This document shows positions 34,613-45,931 of a DNA stretch of 64,000 bases, one piece after another. Position numbers and translations under genes: made by a program. Source of the stretch: Toxoplasma gondii ME49 (taxonomy: Eukaryota > Apicomplexa > Conoidasida > Eucoccidiorida > Sarcocystidae); assembly GCF_000006565.2 (NCBI RefSeq), contig NC_031467.1, forward strand, positions 1,795,934-1,859,933, read 5' to 3'. How positions within the stretch are numbered: the first letter of the stretch is position 1; every line of letters starts with the position of its first letter. The notes under the pieces are model-generated. The model was given only the letters and a program-made list of their open reading frames with translations, made no database searches and was not told the DNA's origin.

Positions 34613-37600
34613 GTATATGTATCGATATGTGTTTCACTGAAAGGCAGGTCTGTGGTGACATATCTGAATCCTGGTGCCTTTTTCAGCGACTGATCTCGTG
34701 CGTGGACCTGGCGGCCGAGCGTATGCAGGCGTTGAACCTGGTCTCTCGATGCGAAGGGAACGCGTCGATGATGATTGCTCGCGCGCGCCAGTCGTTTTCT
34801 TCTGCGACGAAGAGCGCCATGCGGACGGTCGCAGCTCGCGCCGTCGTGAAGTATTCGGGCGCCTCGGATTCCCCGCATCGGGTGCCTTCTCTCTCGGACC
34901 GGCTGTCAACCGAAGCAGAGGAACAGCAGGCCTCCGCAGGACCTCAGAAAACGCGCGCCGGTTCTTCGGGGCGCGAGCCTCTTGGGGACTCGGATCCTCG
35001 TTCTCCTGCCCCTCTCAGCATTCCAGGAGAGGAAGGCACAGAGGGAGGAGAAGGAAACGAACATGAGGGAGAAGCAGTAAAGGAACCAGAAGCAGTAAAG
35101 GAACCAGAAGCAGTAAAGGAACCAGATGGAGAAGAAATAAAAGAAGCAGAAGATGCGCAAGAGACAGCTGGCACCGCAGGTGGTTGCGAGCCTGTGTCTC
35201 GTTTTGCGTCTCGAGCGGAGACAGGCGCACTGGATGAAAGTGAAGGAAGAGAGACTAGGGAAGCAGTCGCGTCTCGCGGCGGGGCGGAAGCGTCAGTGGA
35301 TGCCGTTCCAACGAGCTGCGCTGCAGCGGCCGGCGACGACGGAGAGGCTGCGAAGCAGTCGGGCGCTACGCACGGACCTGGCGGGAGCAGAAAGGAGGGA
35401 GAAACTCGAGAGGCGGCTGCAGCTGCCAGAGAGAAACAACAGGCGGAGCGCCCCACGGGGGAGGGGAGTGTGGTGGGCGAGCCATCAGGCCGCCAAGGAG
35501 ACGAAGAGACGCAGGAACGTCTCTGCGAGACCCAGCGAGACGCCACAAGGCCTACGAAGCCTCCGCTGCAGCCACAGCCGTCTGCGAGTTTCGCGACGCA
35601 CGAAAGACCGCAGCCAATCGCTGCGGTGTACCCTGCGTCCGAAGAGCCAGCAGCCCCCCGACAGCTCGCGGAGGCCATCGCGACACTCGACTCCAGCGCC
35701 TTTTCGAGAGTTTGGCGAGACTGCCTGGGCTTCTGTCTCGCCGTCGCCCGCCGACTGGAAGCCTGGACCTTGCTCGTGCTTCTGAGAACCATCGAACTGT
35801 CTCTCGCGGCCCGCCTGAGAAAGGAGGAGCGCAGCAAGGCCGAGAGAGAGACAGCCGAAGGGGGAGAGAGCAAGGAAGAAGGAGAGAAGAACGAAAAGGA
35901 AGAGAAGAAAGAAAAGGAAGAGAAGAGAGAAAAGGGAGAGGAAAAAGGGAAGGGAGAGACGAAAGAAAAGGGAGCGACGGGAGGTGCTAACAGTGGCAAG
36001 AGCGATGAGGAGACCCGGCAGGGCGAAGCGAAACGGAGAACGCCGGAAAACGAGAAGGATGGGTCGGAGGACGGGGCAGAGGCGCCTGCCGCAGAACGCG
36101 AAGAAGGAACGAAGAAGGAGAGAAAGGAAGATCTTTTCGTCTTCACGGCTTCACAAGCAGAGAGCCTAGGGAAACGCGTCGACGGCCAAACTCGCCAGTG
36201 GCGAATCATCGCCGCCGACCTCGCTCGCCTCGCCGAGGTACGATAAACGCCTCTGTGCGTGCGGCTCGAAGCGCCGAGGAATCGCAGGCCTGCGGCGTTT
36301 CTGACAGCCCTTTTTTCACCATCACTTTGGGGCGCGGGGTTTGAGACAAGGAATAACAAGTTTTTATAGACTGCTGCATTGTGCACCATCCCTGTCAGAT
36401 GCACGCGGTCCGTTCGCAATTTTTTTCTCTGCGCAGTTTCCACTCTCGACAGAACCGTGTGCGTTTCCATCGAGTGACAGCTTGCTGAGTCGCCTTCCCT
36501 TGTCCTGGGCGTGGTGGCGTCGCTGCAGGTTTATTGGGCCGAGGAATGCGTCGTTTCATGCGTTCTCCGGATGCGCTTGGGGCGCGCGTAGGTCTGCAAA
36601 GATGTTGTCTCCGTCTTTGGGAGTTCCGAGTTCGCACCGAACACTGCAAACGGGATGTGCTCGAGAGTCGCTCAACCATGCAGACCTGCATGCGCAGATG
36701 GGTCAGTGTCGAACGGCTGTGCAAGTGTCTCTGTGCCTTGTGCCGATGAACGCGTGTGAGTCGGCGCATGCGCATGCAGAGGCGCGACGGGAGTCTTTTC
36801 TTAGAACTCTCTGAGACAGGTGCAAGTGGGCTGCGGTAACGCGTCGCTGCTGTGAAACGACCGACGCTCCAGACTGCCGCTAAACCGTGGATGCCGGGTC
36901 GCTGTGGCGCCAGGGGAAAGAAGCCACTGTCTCACTATGTCAAGGAAGGATCGACGATGAGACCTGTTGCTCCGCATAACGAAGAAGATTGAAGTGCTCT
37001 TTGTCTCGTGTGCAGATGGTGGTGCAAGCACTGGTGTCCAAGTGCAGCAGCATGCTGCAGCTCCGGGCTGAGCCGCAGTGCATGCAGCTGGAACAGCTAG
37101 CGCAGCTCTACTGGACGTCGCTTTCCGTAAGTTGAAAACAACGCAGTTTGGCCTGTTTTGAGTGGCCAGAGGGACGAAGGAGCGAGACCTCTGCACGTTG
37201 TTTATTTCACCAAAAGTAGATACGGTCTCTGTACAAGTGCGCTGTGAGGCAGAGCTGTAGAAGACCCAAATCGAAGAGAGTCGAACGCGCGGCTGTCGTC
37301 TGAAGGCCTGGTCCACGAGACGCCCGCGCTCGCCAGCTCCAGCGGAAACGCATCCTGCGAGAATGACCCTGCACTGGAGCAAGACACACGAGAAAGTTGC
37401 CAAAAAGAGTCAGTGACAACGAAGGAAACAGACACTTGTGACCGCGGACGCATATACACGCGCAGAGTCCTCAAACAGCTCGTCGTCTGTTGACTCATGT
37501 ACAAGTTCGTGTAGATGCATTTGAGTCTTTGAGTCCTCGAACGGCATTTGTTTGCTCCCAGTTGGGGAGTGACTTCCTGCCTTGACAGTTGTTTCGGGGA

Positions 37601-40600
37601 AGAAGTTCGGCGCAGCCTGCGAAACCGGCTGAAGGTGCATCCCATCGTCCCCAGTCAATTCGGGTTCAAAAACGGGGGAGTAGTAGTGGGCCGGCATGGA
37701 CGTGCTGACACAATCCGAGGATAAGAAAACTCTGAATATGATCTGGCCTGTTATCCCCGGCGTACCTTCAGTCAAGAAAGGACAGAGGAAGCTGCGCCTG
37801 TTCCAGTTGATGGGGGAGAACAGTGGTCGACTGTCCAGTTCGGCGCGCTGCCTTTGCCGGGCAGAAGTCGTTGACATTTTTCCACGTGCTAGTTGAGTCT
37901 CGCAGGAAGTCGTCCTGAGACGAAGTCGCCGGTCGAGCTGTCTCGCTCAACTCCTCCGTACTGAGGAACGGCCTGGCGACGTTTTCGCTTCTTCAACAGA
38001 AGTGCATGTAAAACCTCTTCAAAGGCTGACCGTCTGCCCTTTTTGTGAACAAGTAGAGCGAGTAGCCAGTGTGAAAAGCACTGCATCCGAAATTGCTTGT
38101 TAAAGATGTGTGTCCCGAAGAGAGACCATCGAACAGTCTATTCTCCATCACGCGACCCACGAGCAAACGTGGAGGAATTCGTCGAATTCTGTGCCGTCTC
38201 TCTCCTCGCGAGTTTCTGCAACTGCACGTTGCCTCTGGCGGCCGAGAAGACGAAAGTGGGCTGGTGGGTGGAGATAAGAGAAACTTCCACTTGGCAGATA
38301 TTGATAGTTCACTCGATATAGCTGTGTAAATGTAGATGCATATATGTATGTGTGCGTCTTCGTGTTTTCCAATCTGTGTCTCGATTCCTCTCAGGCGGTG
38401 GGGTGCCTGTACACCCTGCAAGAACGATTTCACAAGCGCCTCACAGAAGTCCTGCTCCAGTCACTTCGAGTGACAGTTCGTTTTCTTCTCTCTGGCGATC
38501 AGTCGTCGCTGCTGTCTCCGGGGGGCGCGGACCGAGGAGGGAAAGAGACAAAGAGAGCCGTGCATCCGTCCAGCGCGATCAGAGCCCTCGAGGAGGCACC
38601 CGAAAGCGAAGAAGAAGATGCGATAGGTAAGCGACATCTGCATCGGTAGAAACAGCTCGAACGCGTGTCGAGGTGAGGAACTACAAGGCGACGCGGGGAC
38701 AGGAAGAAGGAAAAGAAACGCAGAGACAGAAAAACGGAACAGACAGCGTCGTCCTTGCATAATGAATTCTTTGTCTCGTCGCGAGAGAAAACTCATTTAT
38801 CTACAAGAAGAACTGCGATAGTTGTGAGAGGCGGATTCTCGAATTCTACGAAACTCAGAGGGAAAGGTCCGAGCCTCCACGGGCAGAACCACGCAGGGAG
38901 AGCCTTTCAAAGTTTTTCCTTCTTTCGGGGTCCTCGATACAAATGAAGCACGGCTTGTACTGCGTTTCAGATTCCGTCGATTTTGTGTTAAACGCCGCGT
39001 CTCTGCTGTATAGGGGAACCAGTCTTCCCCACAATTTACAATTCTCTTTTGTTTTTCCGCATTACTTATATCCCCACCGGGACTTCTGGCGCAGAGTTAG
39101 CCAATCCGTTCTAAAACGCAAACGTCAGCATTGCTTGTTCAACCGACAGAAGTTTACAAGTTTTCTAGGTCTTCCTCCTTCATGTGATGTCGCTTTGTCA
39201 AGCTCGAGCCCGGCGCGTCTGTGCAGAACTCGCGCGCCGACGCCGACACCGTGGGCGAGCGATTGGAAGGGCACACTCACATGTCTAGGGTGGTCAGGCG
39301 GCTGTGCGAGCAAGGCAGGAGTTTCCTGTGCATCAGGCGAAGTCCCACTGGGGGGTTGGCGTACGCTTGCTCCTGTTCTCGCTTCTCCGGCAGGTTGTCG
39401 AAGTTTTCTCCGTGCGCAGGACGAGACGGAAGCACACTCGACTGCGCCGCTTCACCTGCAAGTCGACAACCTCTCCCTGCAGCTCGCTGCTCCTGCAGCA
39501 GCCTCTCTGAAAGCTCAGCTTTTTGTTCGAGGGAAAGGTCCGCCGCAAGCGATGAAGTTTCAACTTTTCCATTGAAAAAAGAGGGAAATCACCTGCACGG
39601 CTGCAGACGCACTATACACGTAGAGTAGTCGTCGAGATAAAAGCAGTGGTTTAAACGCAACCATAGGCACGCGTACTTATTCACGGATGCAAGTCTATAG
39701 TAAAGGTTTTTTTCAGGAACTCGAGGCAGAGACATATGAAGGTGTATTCAGCTCTCAAGATAGAGATCTCCACGAATGTGTGCCACTCGGGATACGTTTC
39801 TGCAGCACCTGGAAATGTCTCTTCACATAACTATGTGCATTTATATATATATATATGTAGACAGAGAGAGAGCTCTGGATATGTTTTTCTTGTTGATTGA
39901 AGACAAGGAGATTCACAATTCCTTGTAGGTCTAAATACGTTTTTTTCCAGCAGTACAGATGCATGTGACGGTCGAATTTTTAGCTTTCTGGATACGTTTT
40001 CGAGCCAGTAAATGCATTCACCTAAATGGGATTAAGGTGCAGTCGAGGTGCCCAGTGTCTGGTCGCAGCGTTCAGCTGCGCAGCTTGTCTGTGTCCAACG
40101 TGGATGCATGCGTTTTCTGAGTGGCGCTTATGGCGAGTCCGGAAGCAAGACCAAGCGCGAATCGTCGACGGGAACGAACAGGAGGGCGGTCGCCAGCTTT
40201 CGCCCAACGGGTTGTTTCTGGATCCGTCTCTTGGCTGCGTTTTTTTGCCTTCTTCTCGCGGTTCCCCGTTCATCGCCTTTTTCCCTGCTTCCTCGCTTCC
40301 CTCTGTGTCCCACAGCTCTGCTGGAGTCTTTCCACGAGGCGAAGCTGGCGCAAGTGAATGTGATTCTGGAGAACGAGACATGGGAGCGAGCAGAGGTCCC
40401 TGTCTCCTTCGCCGCGACGCTCGATGTGATTCTCCAGTTCCCGTTCTTCTTTGCGCCTCCGCCGTGTTCGTCGCTCCGGTGCCCCAGCCGCCGGCAAAAG
40501 GGAGCTCGCGAGTCAGGCCAGGAGACAGGAGTCTCCCTCGTCCCCTGCGCCTCCGTCGTCGCGACCGGAGAACCGCCTCGCGCTCAGCTGACGTCTGCTG

Positions 40601-43600
40601 TCCGGGAGGTGCAGAGCGACGCGGGTGGCAGCCCAGAGGAGATCGAGGTGTGTGCCTGTGCGTGCTGGTCCTGCTCGCTTGCGTCGCGGAGTCTGACGAT
40701 CAACGATGAGACGTTTGCAGTCGTACCGGCCTGTCTGTTGACAATCCATATAGTCTCGGAGTATCTCTCTCTGCTGCGCCTCCTGCCGCTTCTTCTCCCC
40801 CTCGTCCTGCCCTCTGTCGCACACCTGCTGCAGCATTTCTCCCGAGTCTCTCTGCAGCTCACAGTGGAAGGCGGAGCTGTGAAGCGAGGACGCCTCCCGC
40901 GCATCACTGCGGCCGCTCTCGCCCTCTGCGCGAGGAGCTGCGCGTGTATCCGAGAAGTGGTGACGCTCCTGCTGTGTCGCATCGACAACCAGCAAAAGAC
41001 CCTTGCGGAACAAGCCCCGAGAGGAGCAGCAGACTCCGACGCCGTGATGCCCTCGCGTTTCGAAGAACTCTTGCGCGACCCCAGGCCGGAGTGGCTCGGC
41101 GGCGCAGATCCGATTGCGAGCTCGGAAGAGGCAAGTGCGGGCTGTACAGGTGAGAGGATCGTCGGAACTGTGACAGAGCGAGATCCGAACTTGACCTCTG
41201 AAGCTGCAAAGAACTCGAGCGAAATGGGAAAGACCCGAGTCGCGGAACTGCGAGCAGAAGACCCAGGTGGAGACGCACAGAGCAGTCCTGTGGGGGAGGA
41301 GCCGGGAGAGAAGCCGCGTGGGCGAGATGCAGAGAGAGAGCAAGCTCGCGACTCTGCTTCTCGCCGAAGACAGTTTTTGCTCGCGCCCGTTCCGCCGCTC
41401 CTCCGACCCTTGCCCAAGGCCGTCGCGACTCAAATGGGCCTCAACCCCGTCGATCCGCATAGCCGAGCCTCGCAGGTGCTTCAGCAGACCTGCCAAGTCC
41501 TCGCGGGCGCGCAAGCGAAGGTCAGCGAGGCTCGAGACACGGAACTTTATCGACGAAAACGTGCATGGCTTTTTTCCACGGAAACGAACTCTTTGGTGCT
41601 TTCGTCACTCTTCAGCTCAGTGTCTTTCCCTCGGAAACGTTCAGACCAACGGACGTTTTGAATGGAGTCTGTCTCCATGGCTGGCGCCGTCTGCTGGAAA
41701 CAAACTGTCTCCAGCAGGTTCCTCCATACCGGTGCAGAGCCGGCCGCTCCACACAAGCTGGACCGCTACTCACGAGAAGGGCGTCCTCGCTTTGGAGATC
41801 CTGAGCAGTGGCGGCTTTCGTGAAGACTATGTCGTGAAAACGCGTGCTGTCTTCGGGCGCCTGGAGCCGCTGGTCGCTCAGCGACTCGCATAGAGCGTTG
41901 ACGTTGTCCTTCTACTGCTTGTTTTCGATACACATTTGCAAACGCTGGATGGGGAACAAGCTGTCTCCAGACGGCCTTCTCGTTCTCGTAGTTGTCGCTT
42001 CGCTGTTCGTCCTCCCCGCCCTCTGCGCGGCCCGAGTGTTGGCGACCGCCACACTGCATCCTTGCATGGAGTCCCGTAGTTCCCCTCTCGGCTTTTGCTG
42101 TTGACCTCTGTCGGTGAAATATGCGAATTCTAAACGGTTGAACTTGAAAGAAGACCCGTGCCTCAAAAGATATCCAAGTACATGTTTGCACATGCATATC
42201 TATCCATATATATATATATGTATATATATACATATACATATAATGCATCTGGTGATTCCGAATGTTGAATATGACTGGGTATTCGCGTGGCGGGATTTCG
42301 CGCGTCATCGGCTCATCAGATGTTCCACTGTGAGTTCGATTTCGATAGTCTGTTTCTTTTACGTTCGCTTCCACTTGTGCAGGTCTATCAGAAGATCGGG
42401 GACATTTTGATTGATCGCTACGAGGTGCACAGCGCGCGGTGGTTGTCGACGCCGCACTCACAAACTTCGATGGTTTCCGAAGGTGCATGCAGTTCGAGGC
42501 GGCGGAGTCAGGTGCAGGTAGACAAACGAGAAGATCAAGAAGGAAAGTTAAACCTGTCGCACAACACACTGTCTAACGGCCGTCCCGAGGAAGTCCAGCA
42601 GATTCCTGCGCCGCCGCCACACGACGCCCTTAAGGGTTTCGTCAAAGATGCATCTGCCCTCTACAAAGTAAGGTGCGTGCTTTTCTCTGCGAACGACTTG
42701 CCGCTTGCGTCATGTGTTCAAAGGGTTTCCACCTTTTCTCCACAAGGTGACCCGCGACTTCTGCCGACTGCGGCATCCCGCGCACTCCGCAGCCGTGCTG
42801 TCGCGCATGTTTAAATGGCAACGGAGTCACAGCTCATTAGGCCGAGGTGTGGGGCGCATGTGCGTTGGGGCCCGCAGGACGTGTGCAGACCACACGGGAT
42901 CTGCTTTTTCTGAGTCTCTGCTGACTTTTCGTTTGGTTCCTGCCGCCCACTGTCTTCCCAGGGAGCTGAGAAACGAGCCGCCGCCAGGAGAAACGCGCTT
43001 TCTCTGCAGCCGTCGGAGCGGCAGAGATGCGGCAAATCGGGCGCTCGGCGACACGGAGAGTCCCTTTTTTCGAGTTGCTTTTTCCCCATGTACTCGAGCT
43101 CTCCCGTTCGCACGCAGCGACTTGACACTCGCTCACGTTCTCCTTGTCTGTTCTCTGCGTCTACGCGTGCAGGTCCTTCACCGTCTTCTTCCTGCAGATG
43201 CCGTGAGCAAGGTTTTCGCGCGAACGTTTCACCAGATTTCTTACCGTTTCGAGACACGGCTCTCTGCTGCATCCTCTCACCAGCAGTTTGCCTCCACGTC
43301 TGCAACTCTCTCTCCAGCCCCCGGTCTCTTGTCGGGGTCTTTCGACGGCGGTGCCGCTCGCGAGAACCCCGCCGTCGCAGCTCCGGAAGGCATGCAGCGG
43401 TGTTCGCAGGGCGCTGAAGAAGCAGACAAGTCGAGCTCGACTGCGCTTTCAAGCAAGAGCGTCAGTCCGCAAACGTATTGCCTTCCGCCCAGTGCCGCCT
43501 CGGAGGCGCACGCTGCAGGCGGAGATCCACAGGCAGGCGCCTCTGGAGAGACAAGTCTGAGTGGAGTCGGAGACGCCGCGGGCAACGAGTCGAGTTTTGG

Positions 43601-44042
43601 CAGCCAACTGGGAGCGTCCCGAAGGAACCTGCCAGGTGCCGACGCGAGTCTCAGCTCAGCAGGCAGTCGCAAAGAGGGAGGCGTGTCTGCAGGGGCGCTT
43701 GCTCCGGAGACTCAGGGGAACGCGGGAGGAGCACGGCTTCCAGGAGGAGGCCACGGGTCTCCAGCGCGAGGGCCGGATGCGGTCCAAGTGCGGATCAACT
43801 GGCACTTGAACGCAGAGAAGAACACGGCGCATGCAGTCTACGGTGCAGCTCAGGGCGAGACGATGGGCGACCGCTACTGGCTTGATTGCCTTTATCTGTA
43901 CGAGAGTCTATGTCGCTTCGAGGGCCTCAGGTCCCCCCTCTTGCACCTGGTGCGAGATCTGTTGAGTGCCGGCTCCAAGTGCTGGACCGTCAGTCCGGGG
44001 GTCGCGGAACTCGTCGAGCAGCGGCTCCCGAAGGGCGACTGA
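27221..44042 (+). CDS. VPS54: VPS54, subunit of the GARP vesicle-tethering complex
   Basis: Tethers endosome-derived vesicles at the trans-Golgi network, with Vps51-53. Proposed exons: 27221-27376, 28439-28606, 29202-29666, 30000-30142, 30964-31029, 32273-32472, 33129-33247, 33354-33481, 33596-33785, 34687-36237, 37016-37126, 38395-38626, 40316-41520, 42383-42667 and 43173-44042. Phases close throughout to give about 1,962 residues, roughly twice the animal protein. Landmarks in family order: DFDGYFDSLKEELSQFGAI; FFSPNFQLSDFLGYDLPEAV; the coiled-coil block LDEVECSLVALLSRR; QGLLVYLRRMEFLSYVRDC; ERAEVPVSFAATLDVI; and TFAVVPACLLTIHIVSEYL, matching the conserved Vps54 C-terminal domain. Extra length comes from charged insertions, mainly in the 1,551-base exon. 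An ATG at 27233 has better context than 27221. Exons 7-9 (33.1-33.8 kb) are the least certain. Confidence 0.9.
28998..29129 (+). repeat. 44-base tandem repeat, three copies, in VPS54 intron 2
   Basis: The unit reads TTTTCTCTCTCTCTTTTCGC followed by TGTCTGGTCTCTGTCTTCTTTGTC. The second copy and the full part of the third are identical, the first is slightly shorter. It is fully pyrimidine-biased and follows a 300-base purine-rich stretch at 28640-28970 in the same intron. Confidence 0.9.
32500..32840 (+). repeat. Purine-rich low-complexity tract in VPS54 intron 6
   Basis: Almost uninterrupted A/G sequence (GAGAAAGAGAG, GGGAATGGGAGGAG and similar) starting just after the donor at 32473. Its complement produces Ser/Leu/Phe-rich spurious frames on the minus strand. 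Confidence 0.8.
33810..33935. repeat. TATATA microsatellite in a VPS54 intron
   Basis: A (TA)n run of about 30 bases at 33821-33850 followed by TATATTTATATA units. It lies just downstream of the exon ending at 33785. Confidence 0.9.
34050..34200. repeat. GATA/GGATG-type degenerate repeats in a VPS54 intron
   Basis: Imperfect AGATATAGATAC, GATGTAG and GGATGGAT units in the same large intron (33786-34686). Confidence 0.6.
34470..34630. repeat. Multiple (TA)n runs ahead of the largest VPS54 exon
   Basis: Three separate TA runs, at about 34475-34500, 34545-34560 and 34578-34605, with TATATG units between. The exon beginning at 34687 follows within 60 bases. Confidence 0.88.
35071..35124 (+). 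repeat. 18-base coding tandem repeat (EAVKEP x3) in VPS54
   Basis: Three perfect copies of an 18-base unit, GAAGCAGTAAAGGAACCA, encode EAVKEP three times inside the large charged exon. The unit is a multiple of three, so copy number can change without a frameshift. Confidence 0.97.
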
Positions 44043-44486
44043 AGGGTAAAAGTGCAGAGCGGACAAGGTGTTTCGTAAAGCGAAAGATGTGTAGAGAACG
44101 TCTGCTGGAATGCCAAGAACAGATAGGGACAGCGGGGCCTTTTCTAGACGGTGTGTGGAACACACTGGTGCGAGTCACTCAGGCACGGCGTGAACAACCA
44201 ACGGCCACCCTGCGACTTCAGCGCACGAAAATAAAAGACGCGAACGGTCACCGTCCATCCGGACGAAAGCGCCGTCGAGATGCTAAAACGCCGATTCGGG
44301 TGGCTTGTACATGCGGGTGCAAAGCGCGGCAAAACTAAGGTCGAAGGCGTCGAACCAGCTGGCAGCGACAACCGCGAGCAGCTCCGCTGAGAGCACTTGT
44401 CTCTGAGAAAACGTAGACCGGCGGGGCCGGTGTGCGTTCGCCGAAACAGCTAGCTCGGAGGCGTCGACGGCAGCTTCTGCAGAAGT
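44043..44486. other. 3' region after VPS54
   Basis: No supported coding region. It probably holds the VPS54 3' untranslated region, meeting the 3' end of a minus-strand unit. Confidence 0.45.
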
Positions 44487-45122
44487 TTAGTGCTTCTTGT
44501 GTGTTTCTGGCCTAGACTGCATTTCTCTCCCCGCTGGCACTGGGATTGCGCAGTCCTTGCCTGAGAGCTGCTTCCTCTTCCTAGCTGGGTTGTTTTCCTT
44601 CGAATCCCGAGGCCACTGGTTGATTAATCGGAGGAGTGCCTGTTCGTGGTACCAGTAGGCGTGCTCAGGATAGACTTGCAGATATACTGAGTGTTCTCGA
44701 AGCCATGCTAACACAAGAGCATTTGCATCCTATTTCTGCGGAGTTCAGATAGAGTACCTGGTTTCAGTATTTCTTTAAAGTATCCGAGTTTATGCTTCAC
44801 TTCGGCCGGATCACGCATCCTTTGAGCTGCGTCTTGATCTACTCGATTTTCCGCATCCCGAAGCGGCCCGGAAAACAAAGCCGGTTTTGATCTGTCTGCA
44901 CAGCTGGCGCGTCCAGCGAACGGGTGTGGAAGCACGCCTCGAAAACGCGGATCCACTGGTGCGCCTGAGGTCATCGCTACCAGCACTCATGTCTGCCTTC
45001 CGTTCACTCACATATACAGGATTGAATGGAGGGTTGAATATTTTCCAGGAGCGTTCCCACCCCCTCACTTGGACCTGACCCGCAAGAGTTCCGCGGACAA
45101 GAGGAGCTGGTTGTGTGTGCAC
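44487..45122 (-). pseudogene. Small minus-strand gene or gene remnant with a frame break
   Basis: Two adjacent minus-strand frames look protein-coding. The first (from an ATG at about 44974 to 44708) has a charged C-terminal part with RDPAEVKHKLGYFKEILKPG. The second (about 44727-44487, shifted frame) has AWLREHSVYLQVYPEHAYWY. They overlap at 44708-44727, where LRRN in one frame is followed by DANALVL in the other, and a one- or two-base shift there would join them. A perfect GTGAGTG donor on the minus strand at about 45024, after FNPPFNPVY, suggests a further upstream exon. I could not close the phases. It may be a real spliced small gene, a gene with a frameshift or a sequencing error. The function is not recognised. 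Confidence 0.35.
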
Positions 45123-45610
45123 AGCTTCGTGAAACCCTCGCGAGCCACTGCCTACGCTAGATTATCGTGGTCGTATATGGAGACACCAGTCTGTAAAGGA
45201 TTTTTCGAAGGGTACTAGTTTGTCTGTCCTCTGTTCTGCTTGTGAGCCCCCCACTGGCAAGGATCGCGAAGTGGCAGCACAGCGACTGTTGGGCTCAACC
45301 TGTCAGCGAACGATGTGTCAAGATCGTAACCCCGTGGCAGCAACTACAATATACAGGGGCGGGAAGCAGTACGTGGACGGAGCTAATGAGGCAATAAAAA
45401 GGTGGACTGGCAGGAGCTGTGCGTTTCTTCACTGCCCCTCGACTCCACTTCCTGTCGTTAGCTCTCAAGCGAGTCCAACACGAAACACTGGAGCCGAAAG
45501 GGGAAATATCGGGTGTCGTTGACACGGCTTTCTGCCGACGAGGCTGGCTGATTACCGCCAGCATCGAGGACAGTCTTAACATTTGATTGTCAAATGAGAT
45601 ATCAGCCACA

Positions 45611-45889
45611 TTATCTGAGAGACAAGCTTGACGACCGAGCTACACATGCAAACCCGAGCAAGCCGACGGCGGTAATCCAAAAACATACAGCGAAAATGGC
45701 AGAGAGGACGCCGGCTGAAAAACGGTGCTTCTTCGCGTCTACCGTAGCTGTCCCGATGTAAAAAGATGCCATTTCCCGCTGGATCGCCCAATCTGTTCCA
45801 AGTGCAAAAACAGGTTTATGCGAGTCTTGAAATTCCTTAGAGAAGTCTACGTCGAGAAGAGACGTCATAAAATCCGGCATCTTTGCCAT
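45611..45889 (-). CDS. Small single-pass membrane protein (hypothetical)
   Basis: A 92-residue minus-strand frame begins at an ATG in good context (GTAAAATGG) at 45889. The N-terminal 60 residues are soluble and mixed in charge (MPDFMTSLLDVDFSKEFQDS). One hydrophobic segment follows near residues 59-84 (VLSAIFAVCFWITAVGLLGF), then a short Ser/Arg tail. There is no signal peptide. The layout recalls small mitochondrial inner-membrane complex subunits, but I recognise no family. A GTAGCT donor right after the membrane segment would allow splicing to the units near 45.1 kb, so this could be the first exon of a longer gene. Confidence 0.45.
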   Translation of the reverse strand: MAKMPDFMTSLLDVDFSKEFQDSHKPVFALGTDWAIQREMASFYIGTATVDAKKHRFSAGVLSAIFAVCFWITAVGLLGFACVARSSSLSLR

Positions 45890-45931
45890 TTTACCACAGC
45901 GTGAAATCGATGTCCTTGAGGCAGCTGGCAC

